Source: Oscillospiraceae bacterium
GTDB lineage: Bacteria; Bacillota; Clostridia; Oscillospirales; Ruminococcaceae
DNA: 63,379 nt
NCBI GenBank assembly: GCA_017550285.1
Contig: JAFZPP010000021.1
Coordinates: forward strand, 85,874 to 149,252
Reading direction: 5' to 3'
Positions 50,359-58,562 of the stretch are shown one piece after another. Numbering within the stretch: position 1 is the stretch's first letter; each line of letters opens with the position of its first letter. The notes beneath the pieces were generated by a model. That model was not told the DNA's origin and ran no database searches. It saw nothing but the letters and a program-made list of their open reading frames with translations. The position numbers and the translations under genes are program-made.

Positions 50359-50394
50359 AAAAAGAAAACTCCCGGATGAAAATATCCGGAAGTC
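50359..50394 (-). terminator. Terminator of tRNA operon
   Basis: Stem ACTTCCGGAT / ATCCGGGAGT followed on the minus strand by TTTTCTTTTTG. Confidence 0.85.
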
Positions 50395-50405
50395 TCTCAG
50401 TCGTA

Positions 50406-50477
50406 TGACCCGTACGGGAATCGAACCCATGATTACGCCGTGAAAGGGCGTCGTCTTAGCCGCTTGACCAACGGGCC
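50406..50477 (-). tRNA. tRNA-Glu (anticodon TTC)
   Basis: 72 bases on the minus strand. Acceptor GGCCCGT pairs with ACGGGTC; the D arm, the anticodon stem CGCC/GGCG with loop CTTTCAC, and the T arm with GGTTCGATTCC are all present. The 3' CCA is not encoded, since TACGA follows the discriminator A. Confidence 0.95.
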
Positions 50478-50480
50478 GTT

Positions 50481-50557
50481 TGGTGGCTGCGACAGGATTT
50501 GAACCAGTGACCGATCGGGTATGAACCGATTGCTCTAGCCAGCTGAGCTACGCAGCC
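50481..50557 (-). tRNA. tRNA-Met, elongator (anticodon CAT)
   Basis: 77 bases including an encoded CCA. Acceptor GGCTGCG pairs with CGCAGCC; anticodon stem ATCGG/CCGAT with loop TTCATAC; T arm GGTTCAAATCC. The paired first base of the acceptor and the D arm GCTCAGCTGGC mark it as elongator type rather than initiator. It is the first gene of a two-tRNA operon. It is the expected substrate type for TmcAL, encoded at 42003. Confidence 0.93.
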
Positions 50558-50589
50558 ATATCTTGCAGGAAACTGCAAGCGACTATGAT

Positions 50590-50618
50590 ATTATAACGCA
50601 ATCTGACAGAAATGTCAA
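50590..50618 (-). promoter_or_regulatory. Promoter of tRNA-Met/tRNA-Glu operon
   Basis: Minus-strand TTGACA, 17 bases, TATAAT: perfect consensus. Confidence 0.9.
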
Positions 50619-50690
50619 GTGGTTTCGGAAATTCTGTCGATCTGCACAATATCGCTTTCAATATTTATCGAAAACTCACATATTTGCGGG

Positions 50691-51164
50691 TCAGGACGTC
50701 AGCAGCAGAACCCAGACAGTCTGATCCTCATTGCAGGCATATCCAAGCTGCGTATAGCCCTTGTAGAGCAGATTCTTCGTCTGCTGATCGCTCAGCAGAA
50801 TCGAGCAGATCATCGTATTGAGATCGGCGCAGCCGCGGATGACGGTTTCGCTGGCATCCGTTGCATTCAGCGTTCCGGCGTCTGCTCTGCCGCTGCCGTC
50901 GGAGAGCTGCTCGGCGCGTTTCTGCGCCTGCTCGGTCAGTGTATCGCTGATTTTGAGCTGTACGGCGCCCTGCTCGCCGCGGTGTGCATTGATCACATTG
51001 CAGAGCGGATCGACGATCTGACCGTTTGCCTCCGGATCGGAATACAGCACGATGACATCGCCGTACTGCGGGTCCGGTTCGATCTTTGCGTCAGCCGGCA
51101 GCGCAAACAATGTGCAGGCTGCGGCACAGACTGCCGGCAGGATCAGGGATTTCTTTTTCAGCAT
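50691..51164 (-). CDS. Secreted CAP-like (SCP/PR-1-like) small protein
   Basis: 157 residues with a signal peptide (to about ADA, residue 26). The pattern LCNVINAHRGEQGAVQLKISDTLTEQAQKRAEQLS (quoted in part: NAHRGEQG, LTEQAQKRAEQL) resembles the start of CAP domains, whose N-terminal helix reads NxxRxxxGLxPLxxxxxLxxxAxxRA. It is shorter than a full CAP domain, and the catalytic-like histidines are not obvious. Secreted proteins of this kind are common in Ruminococcus. Role unknown. Confidence 0.7.
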   Translation of the reverse strand: MLKKKSLILPAVCAAACTLFALPADAKIEPDPQYGDVIVLYSDPEANGQIVDPLCNVINAHRGEQGAVQLKISDTLTEQAQKRAEQLSDGSGRADAGTLNATDASETVIRGCADLNTMICSILLSDQQTKNLLYKGYTQLGYACNEDQTVWVLLLTS

Positions 51165-51235
51165 AAGTTACCTCCGATGTGCCGGACTCCGCAGCGCTGT
51201 GCGATTCCGGACGGGTGTTTTTTCAAATCGCTTAT

Positions 51236-51264
51236 ATTATAGCATAAACATTTGCAGAAGTCAA
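51236..51264 (-). promoter_or_regulatory. Promoter of the CAP-like gene
   Basis: Minus-strand TTGACT, 17 bases, TATAAT. Confidence 0.75.
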
Positions 51265-51656
51265 TCGGGAATTTTGTCCGAACAGGGAGGAAAAATGAGA
51301 AATGAGAAATTGCGGTATCCTCCTGCGGCGGATGATTTGAAAGAATAAGGAGGAAGTAGAAAGGAGGATGGAGAAAGTTTTTTGAGATAGGAGTGAGAAG
51401 AGAATCGTGAAAAGTAAGTGCGGAATCTATGCATCCGGTGGAATCCTGCATATTCTCTACGTAAAGTATAAAAAATGCACAAAACTGAGAATAATTGCAC
51501 ATGCAGGAGACATAAAATAACATTGCGTATTGTAAGGGATTCTGGTATAATAGAATTAAAGATATTAAGCTGCTGCTTAGGGGAAATAGCGGATTGAGGG
51601 AGCATCGGTGGTCAGGCCGGCTCCCGTTTCGCTTATCTTGGCGTAGGAGTTTTATC
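51265..51656. other. Intergenic region with purine tract and structured leader
   Basis: About 390 bases. 51284-51410 is strongly purine-rich on the plus strand (GGAGG and AGAA motifs). A promoter lies at 51523-51551 and its 105-base leader carries a stem GGGAGC / GGCTCCC (about 51597-51624) before the dockerin-esterase start. No gene seen. Confidence 0.6.
51523..51551 (+). promoter_or_regulatory. Promoter of SGNH-dockerin gene
   Basis: TTGCGT, 17 bases, TATAAT on the plus strand. Confidence 0.65.
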
Positions 51657-52724
51657 ATGTATGAAGGAATGTATAAAATCGCAGCGGCAGCCGGAGCCGT
51701 TCTTATGATGCTCGGCGCTGCTGCACCGGCAGTCTGTGCCGGAGAAAAAGAAAACAAAGTAAAAGTCATGTGCTTCGGTGATTCGATCACGGACGGATTC
51801 TGGCTTTCGGGCGGTTACCGCAACACGCTCTGCTCCCTTCTGACCGAGCAGGGCAGAGCGTCGGAAGTCGATTTTGTCGGTCCGAACTGGGGCGGTTCCG
51901 GATACGATCCGCAGCACGCAGGCTATTCCGGTTTCAGCATCAACGATATTGCGCAGCAGGATTCGATTTCCGGTCAGCGCACAGGTATTTCCGGCTTTGC
52001 GGGTTCCCTGATGGATACCTATCAGCCGGATGTTGTTATGCTGCAAATCGGCACGAACGATATCCTCAGCCTCTATGATCTTGAGCATCTCGGCGCGCGT
52101 CTGAAACCGCTTGCGGAATGCATCACGGAGAAGCTGCCGGAAAACGGCGTGCTCTATCTTGCGACGCTGCCGGTCATGGATGCGACCAATACGCTCTATA
52201 TCAGCGAATATTATTTCAATGTTGAGAAAATGGACGCTGCCGTCGATCTGTGCAATACGCAGATTCGTGCGGTTGCGAAGGATATGCAGGCGCAGGGCAA
52301 GCCGGTTGAGCTTGCGGAGATTAACAAGCTGCTGACGAAAGCCGATCTGTTTGACGGTGTGCATCCGAGCGAGGACGGCTACCGGAAAATGGGCGAATTC
52401 TGGTATCAGAAGCTCTCTGCCTATCTGGACGGCGCCGCTGCGGTTCCGGCGGAGACCGAGACTGCTGCCGCAGAAACCGCGACCGCAACGACTACAACCA
52501 CAACCGCAGCCACGACGACTACGGAGACAACCGCGCCGCCGGAGCCGGTGCGAGGGGATATCGACGGGGACGGTGCCTGCCGGACGGCGGATGCGGTTCT
52601 GCTGACGAAGCATCTTGCGACGCAGCTGGCACTGAACGCCGAACAGGCTGCGCGCGCTGATCTCGACGGGAATCATATCCTCAATGCTGCTGACCTCTCA
52701 ATTCTCAAACGGAATCTGTTATAA
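51657..52724 (+). CDS. Cellulosomal SGNH/GDSL esterase with dockerin (CE3-like)
   Basis: 355 residues from the ATG at 51657 (TAGGAG upstream). Signal peptide to about residue 28; SGNH hydrolase domain with block I GDSITDG (residues 41-47, catalytic Ser), GTNDI (block III) and DGVHPSEDGY (catalytic Asp/His). A Thr/Ala-rich linker (about 258-297) leads to a type I-like dockerin (298-355) with two calcium loops, DIDGDGACRTAD and DLDGNHILNAAD. The family removes acetyl groups from xylan and similar glycans. It would be mounted on a cohesin of the cellulosome. Confidence 0.93.
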   Translation: MYEGMYKIAAAAGAVLMMLGAAAPAVCAGEKENKVKVMCFGDSITDGFWLSGGYRNTLCSLLTEQGRASEVDFVGPNWGGSGYDPQHAGYSGFSINDIAQQDSISGQRTGISGFAGSLMDTYQPDVVMLQIGTNDILSLYDLEHLGARLKPLAECITEKLPENGVLYLATLPVMDATNTLYISEYYFNVEKMDAAVDLCNTQIRAVAKDMQAQGKPVELAEINKLLTKADLFDGVHPSEDGYRKMGEFWYQKLSAYLDGAAAVPAETETAAAETATATTTTTTAATTTTETTAPPEPVRGDIDGDGACRTADAVLLTKHLATQLALNAEQAARADLDGNHILNAADLSILKRNLL

Positions 52725-52734
52725 ATCAGGAACA

Positions 52735-52773
52735 TGCTGTATCATGCGTTCTTGCGCGTGATGCAGCTTTTTT
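52735..52773 (+). terminator. Terminator after SGNH-dockerin gene
   Basis: Stem GCTGTATCATGCG / GCGTGATGCAGC followed by TTTTTT. Confidence 0.9.
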
Positions 52774-53036
52774 ATTCACTGCTTCCTCCCTCCTCACTTC
52801 TCTCTCCTCTCTCCTATCTTCTTTCTCCTCTCCTCGCTGTTTTTTGCATTCTCTGGGAAAAATGACAAAAATCCTCTGCTTTGCCTGAAAAAAGCCCCTG
52901 AAAATGTGCGAAATCCGCCGGAAAACTTGACAGACGCTTGCTGACAGTGTTATAATCAGGTGTTGCAAACGAATCAAAGTCAGAAATCCTGCGCCGCAGC
53001 ATGAAAACGGCGCGCATGCAAAGGAGGGATATTACA
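52774..53036. other. Intergenic region with a pyrimidine tract
   Basis: 52779-52840 is almost entirely C and T on the plus strand. Further right lies the promoter of the Sel1/bipA operon. A minus-strand frame (52726-52977) is created by the tract and looks spurious. Confidence 0.6.
52927..52956 (+). promoter_or_regulatory. Promoter of Sel1/bipA operon
   Basis: TTGACA, 18 bases, TATAAT. Confidence 0.85.
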
Positions 53037-53822
53037 ATGAAAGAGAACATTGTTCCGTCCTATCTGCCGGCGGCTTCTGTTACACTGACACCGAAGGCAG
53101 GCGGCGAACCGGTTACGGTATTCCGTCCCTATGAGGCATTCACGCTCGATGCGCTCGAACAGCATGCCGCACAGAATGAATGCGGTGCGCTTTTGCAGCT
53201 CGGTCAGCGGTATTTCAGCGGCACACTCGGCGCGAAACAGGATTACAAAAAGGCGTATGATTATCTGAAACGCGCGGCAGAACTCGGCGCGCAGGATGCG
53301 CAGATGCTGCTCGCTGCCTATTATATCAGCGAGGAGACCGGCGTCCTCAAACGCGACCCGCAGAAATGTATCGAAATGCTGACGCTCGCTGCGGAGAACG
53401 GTTCGTGGAAGGCAATGGAAAAGCTCGCGCAGGCATTCCGGACGGGCGGCTCCGGCGTGACGGCAGACCATGACAAGGCATATGCATGGGCGGTCGAGGC
53501 GGAGCGCATGATCCGCATTTACTGGGCATTCTACACGCAGCCGAATTTTGTTGATTTCAATGAAACACAGAAAGAAATTCTGCACGCACATACGCGGATT
53601 TCATTTGCGCTGGCGTCCTGCCATGCGGACGGAATCGGTACAAAGCGCGATCTGGATGCGGCAATGCAGCGGATCGACGCGGGCGAGCAGTTTGTCTGTC
53701 AGGCGACCGGACTTGCAAAGGTTCCGATGTTTGAAGAACGGCGCGCGCAGCTTTTGCAGCGTATGAAGAAGGATGAAACCCGTGCGGCGAAAGCGAAGCG
53801 GGAAGCGGAAAAGAAGAAGTGA
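53037..53822 (+). CDS. Sel1-repeat protein
   Basis: 261 residues from the ATG at 53037 (AAAGGAGGG upstream). After an N-terminal strand-rich segment, at least three Sel1-type helix pairs are seen: GALLQLGQRYFSG...DYKKAYDYLKRAAELG, AQMLLAAYYISEE...KCIEMLTLAAENG and WKAMEKLAQAFRTG...DHDKAYAWAVEAER. The C-terminus is a basic helix. Sel1 repeats mediate protein contacts. It is 10 bases upstream of the bipA start, so the two are co-transcribed. Confidence 0.85.
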   Translation: MKENIVPSYLPAASVTLTPKAGGEPVTVFRPYEAFTLDALEQHAAQNECGALLQLGQRYFSGTLGAKQDYKKAYDYLKRAAELGAQDAQMLLAAYYISEETGVLKRDPQKCIEMLTLAAENGSWKAMEKLAQAFRTGGSGVTADHDKAYAWAVEAERMIRIYWAFYTQPNFVDFNETQKEILHAHTRISFALASCHADGIGTKRDLDAAMQRIDAGEQFVCQATGLAKVPMFEERRAQLLQRMKKDETRAAKAKREAEKKK

Positions 53823-53832
53823 GGGAATCAAG

Positions 53833-55650
53833 TTGGTTAGAAATGATTTGAGAAACATTGCGATCATTGCGCACGTTGACCACGGCAAGACCACACTGGT
53901 CGATGAAATGCTCAAGCAGAGCGGCGCATTCCGTGAGAATCAGTCCGTCGCAGAGCGCGTCATGGACTCGAATGATCTCGAGCGCGAGCGCGGCATCACA
54001 ATTCTTGCAAAGAATACATCTATTATGTACAACGGCGTCAAGATCAACATTATCGACACGCCGGGTCACGCGGATTTTTCCGGCGAGGTCGAGCGTGTTC
54101 TGAACATGGTTGACGGCGTTCTGCTGCTGGTTGATGCGGCGGAGGGGCCGATGCCGCAGACCAGATTCGTGCTCTCCAAGGCGCTCGAAATGGGGCAGAA
54201 GATCATCATTGTCGTCAATAAGATCGACCGTCCGGATGCGCGCCTTGACCAGATCGGCGATGAGGTGCTCGAGCTCCTGCTCGATCTCGATGCAAATGAT
54301 GAGCAGCTCGAAAGCCCTGTGCTGTTCTGCTCCGGCAGAAGCGGCACGGCATCGCTTTCGCAGTATGAGCCGGGCGAGAATCTCAAGCCGCTGTTCGATA
54401 CAATTCTCGATTATATCGAGCCGCCGCAGGGTGAGCCCGATGAGCCGCTGCAAATGCTGATCTCCTCGATTGACTATAACGAATATGTCGGCAGAATCGG
54501 CATCGGCAGAATCATCCGCGGTACCGCAAAGGTCGGTCAGCAGGTGCAGGTCGGCAACTTCCACAGCGAGGAGAAGCCGGTCAATGCAAAGCTCGTGACG
54601 CTGCTCCAGATCGAGCAGCTCCAGCGTGTCTCCGCACAGAGCGCGACCGTCGGCGATATCGTCTGGGTCTCCGGCATTGAGGGCATCAATATCGGCGACA
54701 CGATCTGCGCACAGGGCAGCTATGAGCCCGTCAGCTTCACGAAAATCAGCGAGCCGACCGTCGAAATGACCTTCTCGGTCAATGACAGCCCGCTTGCCGG
54801 CAGAGAGGGCAAGTTTGTCACATCCCGCCAGCTCCGTGAGCGCCTTTACAAGGAACTGCTCAGGGACGTTTCGCTGCGCGTGAGCGATACCGAATCGACG
54901 GATTCGTTCCTTGTCGCAGGCAGAGGCGAAATGCATCTCTCGATTCTCATTGAGAATATGCGCAGAGAGGGCTATGAGCTCGCAGTATCGCCGCCGCGTG
55001 TGCTCTTTAAGGAGATCGACGGCAAGCACTGCGAACCGATTGAGCGCGTTTCGATTGATGTACCGGAAAACTGTGTCGGCGCTGTCATGGAAAAGCTCGG
55101 TGCACGCAAGGGCGAGATGCAGGAGATGCATCCGCAGGGCAACAGAATGCGTCTGGAATTCCTGATTCCGTCGCGCGGTCTGTTCGGCTACAAGAGCGAA
55201 TTCCTGACCGATACAAAGGGCGAGGGCATCATGTCCGCCGTATTTGAAAAATATGAGCCGTATAAGGGCGATATCGAGCGCCGTTCGGTCGGCTCGCTGA
55301 TCTCCTATGAGACGGGCGAGGCAGTCACATACGGTCTCTATAACGCGCAGGAGCGCGGCAGCCTGTTCATTCCGGCAGGCACCGAGGTCTATGAGGGCAT
55401 GGTCGTCGGCTGCTCGCCGAAATCGGAGGATATCGTCGTCAATGTCTGCAAGCGCAAGCATCTGACGAATACCCGTGCAAGCGGCAGCGATGATGCACTG
55501 CGGCTGATCCCGCCGAAGGATATGTCGCTGGAAGACTGTCTGGAATATCTTGCGGAGGATGAGCTGCTTGAGGTCACGCCGGAGCATCTGCGTATCCGCA
55601 AGCGCATTCTCGATAACAGCCTCAGAATGAAACAGAAGTTCAAGAAGTAA
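53833..55650 (+). CDS. bipA: GTP-binding translational regulator BipA/TypA
   Basis: 605 residues from a TTG at 53833. This start puts the protein at [22 protein letters not shown] (family N-terminus; the G1 loop is AHVDHGKT). An ATG further upstream lies inside the Sel1 gene and is not conserved. G2/G3 appear as RGITILAKN and [15 protein letters not shown]4 as NKIDRPDAR. BipA is an EF-G-like GTPase that binds 70S ribosomes in stress and ribosome assembly. Full length; the last 30 bases are partly duplicated just downstream. Confidence 0.96.
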   Translation: MVRNDLRNIAIIAHVDHGKTTLVDEMLKQSGAFRENQSVAERVMDSNDLERERGITILAKNTSIMYNGVKINIIDTPGHADFSGEVERVLNMVDGVLLLVDAAEGPMPQTRFVLSKALEMGQKIIIVVNKIDRPDARLDQIGDEVLELLLDLDANDEQLESPVLFCSGRSGTASLSQYEPGENLKPLFDTILDYIEPPQGEPDEPLQMLISSIDYNEYVGRIGIGRIIRGTAKVGQQVQVGNFHSEEKPVNAKLVTLLQIEQLQRVSAQSATVGDIVWVSGIEGINIGDTICAQGSYEPVSFTKISEPTVEMTFSVNDSPLAGREGKFVTSRQLRERLYKELLRDVSLRVSDTESTDSFLVAGRGEMHLSILIENMRREGYELAVSPPRVLFKEIDGKHCEPIERVSIDVPENCVGAVMEKLGARKGEMQEMHPQGNRMRLEFLIPSRGLFGYKSEFLTDTKGEGIMSAVFEKYEPYKGDIERRSVGSLISYETGEAVTYGLYNAQERGSLFIPAGTEVYEGMVVGCSPKSEDIVVNVCKRKHLTNTRASGSDDALRLIPPKDMSLEDCLEYLAEDELLEVTPEHLRIRKRILDNSLRMKQKFKK

Positions 55651-55751
55651 TGCGGTCGGGAAGGAAGCTGAAAGATGCCGCTCACTGCAATCACGAAGCG
55701 GCTGTCGGCACTGCCGACTGAAACAGAAGTTCAGAAAGTAATGCGATCGGG
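55627..55751. repeat. Imperfect direct repeat of the bipA 3' end
   Basis: The last 24 bases of bipA and the next ten (TGAAACAGAAGTTCA... to ...GCGGTCGGG) recur about 90 bases on (55718-55751) with only a few changes. The second copy is outside any gene. Confidence 0.75.
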
Positions 55752-55809
55752 CATATTTCTTTGCCGGATATCATAAGAATGAGAAAAACGGCGAAAGGAA
55801 CGGCGTTTT

Positions 55810-56007
55810 ATGCAAATTCCTGATTTTCGGCATTATGCCCAAAGCAGCGTGTATGAGACAGGTCATCAGCGCGCGGTGCTCTGGGTGCCGCGGAGAGACG
55901 GTGCGGATGCATCCTCTTTCAGCAGATACGCGGCAAAACTGATCTCCGGAACCGACAGGAAAAATATGCCGGAGAAGGATTCAGATTTTTCCGATCTATG
56001 GAAATAA
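55810..56007 (+). CDS. Small hypothetical protein (65 aa)
   Basis: 65 residues, starting MQIPDFRHYAQSSVYE, with AAAGGAACG at slightly long spacing upstream. Soluble and charged, no motif. Composition is like that of real genes here, but length and the lack of any known relative keep this uncertain. It stands alone between bipA and the cohesin promoter. Confidence 0.45.
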   Translation: MQIPDFRHYAQSSVYETGHQRAVLWVPRRDGADASSFSRYAAKLISGTDRKNMPEKDSDFSDLWK

Positions 56008-56086
56008 TCTGTGATATTTGTGAGTGATGCACAAAATTTTCGCAAAAAAGTCAATGTAAATTGGAAGTGAAAATACCTAACAGCGC

Positions 56087-56115
56087 TTGACTTAAATTGC
56101 GATTTGTGTTAAAAT
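56087..56115 (+). promoter_or_regulatory. Promoter of anchored cohesin gene
   Basis: TTGACT, 17 bases, TAAAAT; transcript start near 56122. Confidence 0.7.
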
Positions 56116-56318
56116 ACAGTTGTATCACTGATATGGTGGCGTCACTCTGTGTCAGGCGGAGACGGATGCCGCAGGTGATTCAGGCAAAGTTCTGAATGCC
56201 GATCGGCTTGGGCTGTAATGCTTGTCAGGGCATGAACGGAACAAGCCAAACAGTTTTGGAATGATATAAGTGCGCAGCGCTGTACCGTTCCGACAAAAAG
56301 CAGAAAGGATTGAAACAC
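56116..56318 (+). promoter_or_regulatory. Long structured 5' leader of the anchored cohesin gene
   Basis: About 200 bases between promoter and start codon. Possible stems: GGCGTC / GATGCC (about 56136-56169), ATTCAG / CTGAAT with an eight-base loop (about 56179-56198), and GCTTGT / ACAAGC (about 56219-56246). No open frame. It matches no riboswitch class that I can name; a stability element or unknown sensor is possible. Confidence 0.5.
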
Positions 56319-57191
56319 ATGAGCAAATCTATTTTCGCAAAAGTTGCTGCAGTCGCATGCAGCGTAGCAACTCTGGGTGCGCTCGGTATTGCTGCTTCCG
56401 CACAGAAGAACACAGAGGTCGCTGACAGAAAGGATCTCGTTGACGGCAAGACCAACATCATTGCCGGCATCGTTGAGGCTAAGGCTGGCGAGACTGTCAA
56501 GTTCCCGGTTTACATTGCGAACAACTCCAAGGACGGCTTCGCAGCTACCGGTCTGCGTCTCTTCTATGATGAGAAGCTGGCTCCGGTTCTGAAGGAAGAC
56601 GGCAAGCCGAAGACCACAAAGGGCGAGGCTTGTGACGCAGTTGTTTCCAAGTTCTCTCACAATGCTGAGAAGCACATCATCGGTCTGGGCACCATGGGTG
56701 ATGATCCGGAGACCGACAACGGTCTGATGTACACCGTCGAGATCACTGTTCCGGAAGATGCAAAGGCGGGCGACAAGTTCCCGATGACCCTCGAGGTTGA
56801 TAAGTGGCTGGATGCAAAGACCAACGCAATCGAGTATGCAACCGTCAACGGTTACATCTTCATCGAAACTCCGATTGATGAGACCACGGTTTCTTCTGAT
56901 ACCACCACCACGACCACCACGACCACCACTTCTTCCAGCGTAACTACTACCACCACCACTTCTTCTTCCAGCGCAACCACCACGACCACCACAGGTTCTT
57001 CTGATGGTTCTACGACGACCACCACTGGCACGACCAAGGGTGCAAACGTTGTCCAGACCACCACTGCGAAGCCCGGCACGACCAGCAATACCACCGCTAC
57101 CAAGACCGGTGATGCAGGCGTCGGCGTTGCTGTTGCAGGTCTCCTGCTCGCAGCTGGTACTGCTGTTGTTGCTAAGAAGAAGAAGGACTAA
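56319..57191 (+). CDS. Surface protein with one cohesin-like domain, Thr-rich stalk and C-terminal anchor
   Basis: 290 residues from the ATG at 56319. Signal peptide 1-28 (ends ASA); cohesin-like domain 46-183 with AGETVKFPVYIANN, GFAATGLRLFYDEKL and DNGLMYTVEITVP; Thr/Ser stalk 185-260; hydrophobic helix 266-285 ending KKKKD. This is the plan of ScaE-type anchoring scaffoldins, which fix the cellulosome to the cell through a single cohesin. The canonical LPXTG is missing; TKTGD precedes the helix and may be a variant sorting signal. Codon choice is very uniform (AAG, GGC, CTG, GTT), as in highly expressed genes. Confidence 0.85.
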   Translation: MSKSIFAKVAAVACSVATLGALGIAASAQKNTEVADRKDLVDGKTNIIAGIVEAKAGETVKFPVYIANNSKDGFAATGLRLFYDEKLAPVLKEDGKPKTTKGEACDAVVSKFSHNAEKHIIGLGTMGDDPETDNGLMYTVEITVPEDAKAGDKFPMTLEVDKWLDAKTNAIEYATVNGYIFIETPIDETTVSSDTTTTTTTTTTSSSVTTTTTTSSSSATTTTTTGSSDGSTTTTTGTTKGANVVQTTTAKPGTTSNTTATKTGDAGVGVAVAGLLLAAGTAVVAKKKKD

Positions 57192-57225
57192 TTCCTGATA
57201 TTCTTCCAAAGGAATAACTGAAACC

Positions 57226-57264
57226 AAATCGGGTGATGCTTTCGGGCGTCACCCGATTTTTTTT
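57226..57264 (+). terminator. Terminator of anchored cohesin gene
   Basis: Stem AATCGGGTGA / TCACCCGATT followed by eight T residues. Confidence 0.92.
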
Positions 57265-57364
57265 GCGTATTGCTGCTGCGGGCGACTGTGCACAGCCGGA
57301 ACTGCCGCAGATGCGCGGAAATCACTGATCTTTGATCCGCTGCATCGTAGATCAAGAATGCAAA

Positions 57365-57402
57365 ACCGAATGATGCTGCATGGGCGTCATCCGATCTTTT
57401 TG
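57365..57402 (+). terminator. Second, degenerate copy of the terminator
   Basis: CCGAATGATGC and GGCGTCATCCGAT form a weaker stem, then CTTTTTG. It resembles the hairpin at 57226-57264 and looks like an old duplicate. Confidence 0.55.
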
Positions 57403-57633
57403 TTTACTTTTGTCGGCTTTTGCCAGTATGACGGTGCTTTTTGTCGAAAGCCGCAATTTTTGAGATTCGGCACTTTACAACTTTTAGTATAATGGGACAA
57501 CTATATTACAAAAAGATGTACGGTTTCTTTTGAATATTTTATAATAAATTATCGAAATCATATTAAAAAGTGGTTTCGTATTCCCTGTTTTACACTATTT
57601 GTATTTGACAAAATTGCTGATTTTTGCGAGATA

Positions 57634-57662
57634 TTGACAAAGTTGTATTTATGTGATATACT
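57634..57662 (+). promoter_or_regulatory. Promoter of second cohesin-like gene
   Basis: TTGACA, 17 bases, TATACT. Confidence 0.8.
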
Positions 57663-57734
57663 GAAGATGCCGCCGGTCTTGCAGGCGGTAAAACTTCATT
57701 TTATTTTATATTATTGCAGAAAGGATTGAAACAC

Positions 57735-58544
57735 ATGAACAAGGCTCTTTTCCACAAAGCTGCTGCATTGGCGTGCAGCCTCGCAACTCTCAGCGTACTC
57801 GGTATCACAGCTTCCGCGCAGACTACCGTTCCGGACGACAAAGACATCGACACCATGACTGACTTGGTTGACGGCAAGATCAACATTATTGCAGGCGTTA
57901 TTCAGGCACAACCCGGCGAAACCGTAAAGTATCCGGTCTACATCGCAAATAATGCAGAATCCGGTTTTTCGGCTGTCGGTCTCCGTCTGTTCTATGACGC
58001 AAAGCTGACGCCTGCGACCGGCAAGGACGGCAAGCTCGTCGTTGACAAGAGATGTACCGCAGGCGACGATCTCGTCAAGAGCTTCTCGCTCAACATCGAG
58101 AAGAAGGTCATCGGACTCGGCTCTATGGGCAGTGAGCCTGAAAAGGACAACGGTCTCCTCTATACTGTTGAGATCAAGGTTCCGAAGACCGCGAAGGAAG
58201 GCGATATCTATACGATGAGCCTTGAGATTGACAAGTGGCTCGACGGCGAGACCAATCCGATTGACTGCGTCACATTTGACGGCTGCATCTATGTCGGCAC
58301 GCTGACAGAGCAGAAGCAGGATGAGAAGGAACCGAAGGATCCCAAGGAGCCCACAGACCCGAAGGGTCCGAAGGCGCATAAGGAACCCAAGGGTCCGAAG
58401 GATAAGAAGGATAAGAAGCCTGCACAGACGAAGCAGACTGACGATATCTACAGCCTGTTCCACAACAGCTCTGAGGGCGAAATTCACTTCTACTGGTACG
58501 AGGACGGCACATGGCAGATGTCTGCCAGCGGCAAGCGTCCCTAA
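57735..58544 (+). CDS. Secreted cohesin-like protein with Lys/Pro-rich linker and novel C-terminus
   Basis: 269 residues from the ATG at 57735; the ribosome binding region (GCAGAAAGGATTGAAACACATG) is the same as in the 56319 gene. Signal peptide to about residue 28; cohesin-like domain about 48-185 (GETVKYPVYIANN, GFSAVGLRLFYDAKL, DNGLLYTVEIKVP). Then comes a linker of repeated Lys-Asp/Gly-Pro units, and a C-terminal 35 residues (DDIYSLFHNSS, HFYWYEDGTWQM) that match nothing I know. There is no anchor helix and no dockerin, so how it is held at the surface is unclear. Confidence 0.82.
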   Translation: MNKALFHKAAALACSLATLSVLGITASAQTTVPDDKDIDTMTDLVDGKINIIAGVIQAQPGETVKYPVYIANNAESGFSAVGLRLFYDAKLTPATGKDGKLVVDKRCTAGDDLVKSFSLNIEKKVIGLGSMGSEPEKDNGLLYTVEIKVPKTAKEGDIYTMSLEIDKWLDGETNPIDCVTFDGCIYVGTLTEQKQDEKEPKDPKEPTDPKGPKAHKEPKGPKDKKDKKPAQTKQTDDIYSLFHNSSEGEIHFYWYEDGTWQMSASGKRP

Positions 58545-58562
58545 GATTGATATTGCATAAAA

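Larger units (their letters stand above)
57265..57734. other. AT-rich intergenic region before the second cohesin gene
   Basis: 470 bases with the duplicate terminator at its left, then strongly AT-rich DNA (57470-57660) with several TATAAT-like words, and one good promoter at 57634-57662. No frame of interest. Confidence 0.6.

Noticed and set aside
52726-52977. 83-residue minus-strand frame
   Set aside because: Created by a pyrimidine tract, giving runs of Glu/Arg; it begins in promoter DNA and ends in a terminator.
53557-55587. 676-residue open frame opposite bipA
   Set aside because: Complement of bipA codons; composition unlike any protein, no start signal.
56116-56318. Assignment of this leader to c-di-GMP, c-di-AMP or cobalamin riboswitches
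   Set aside because: Compared by eye with the conserved cores of those classes; required core motifs are missing, so only an unknown structured leader is reported.
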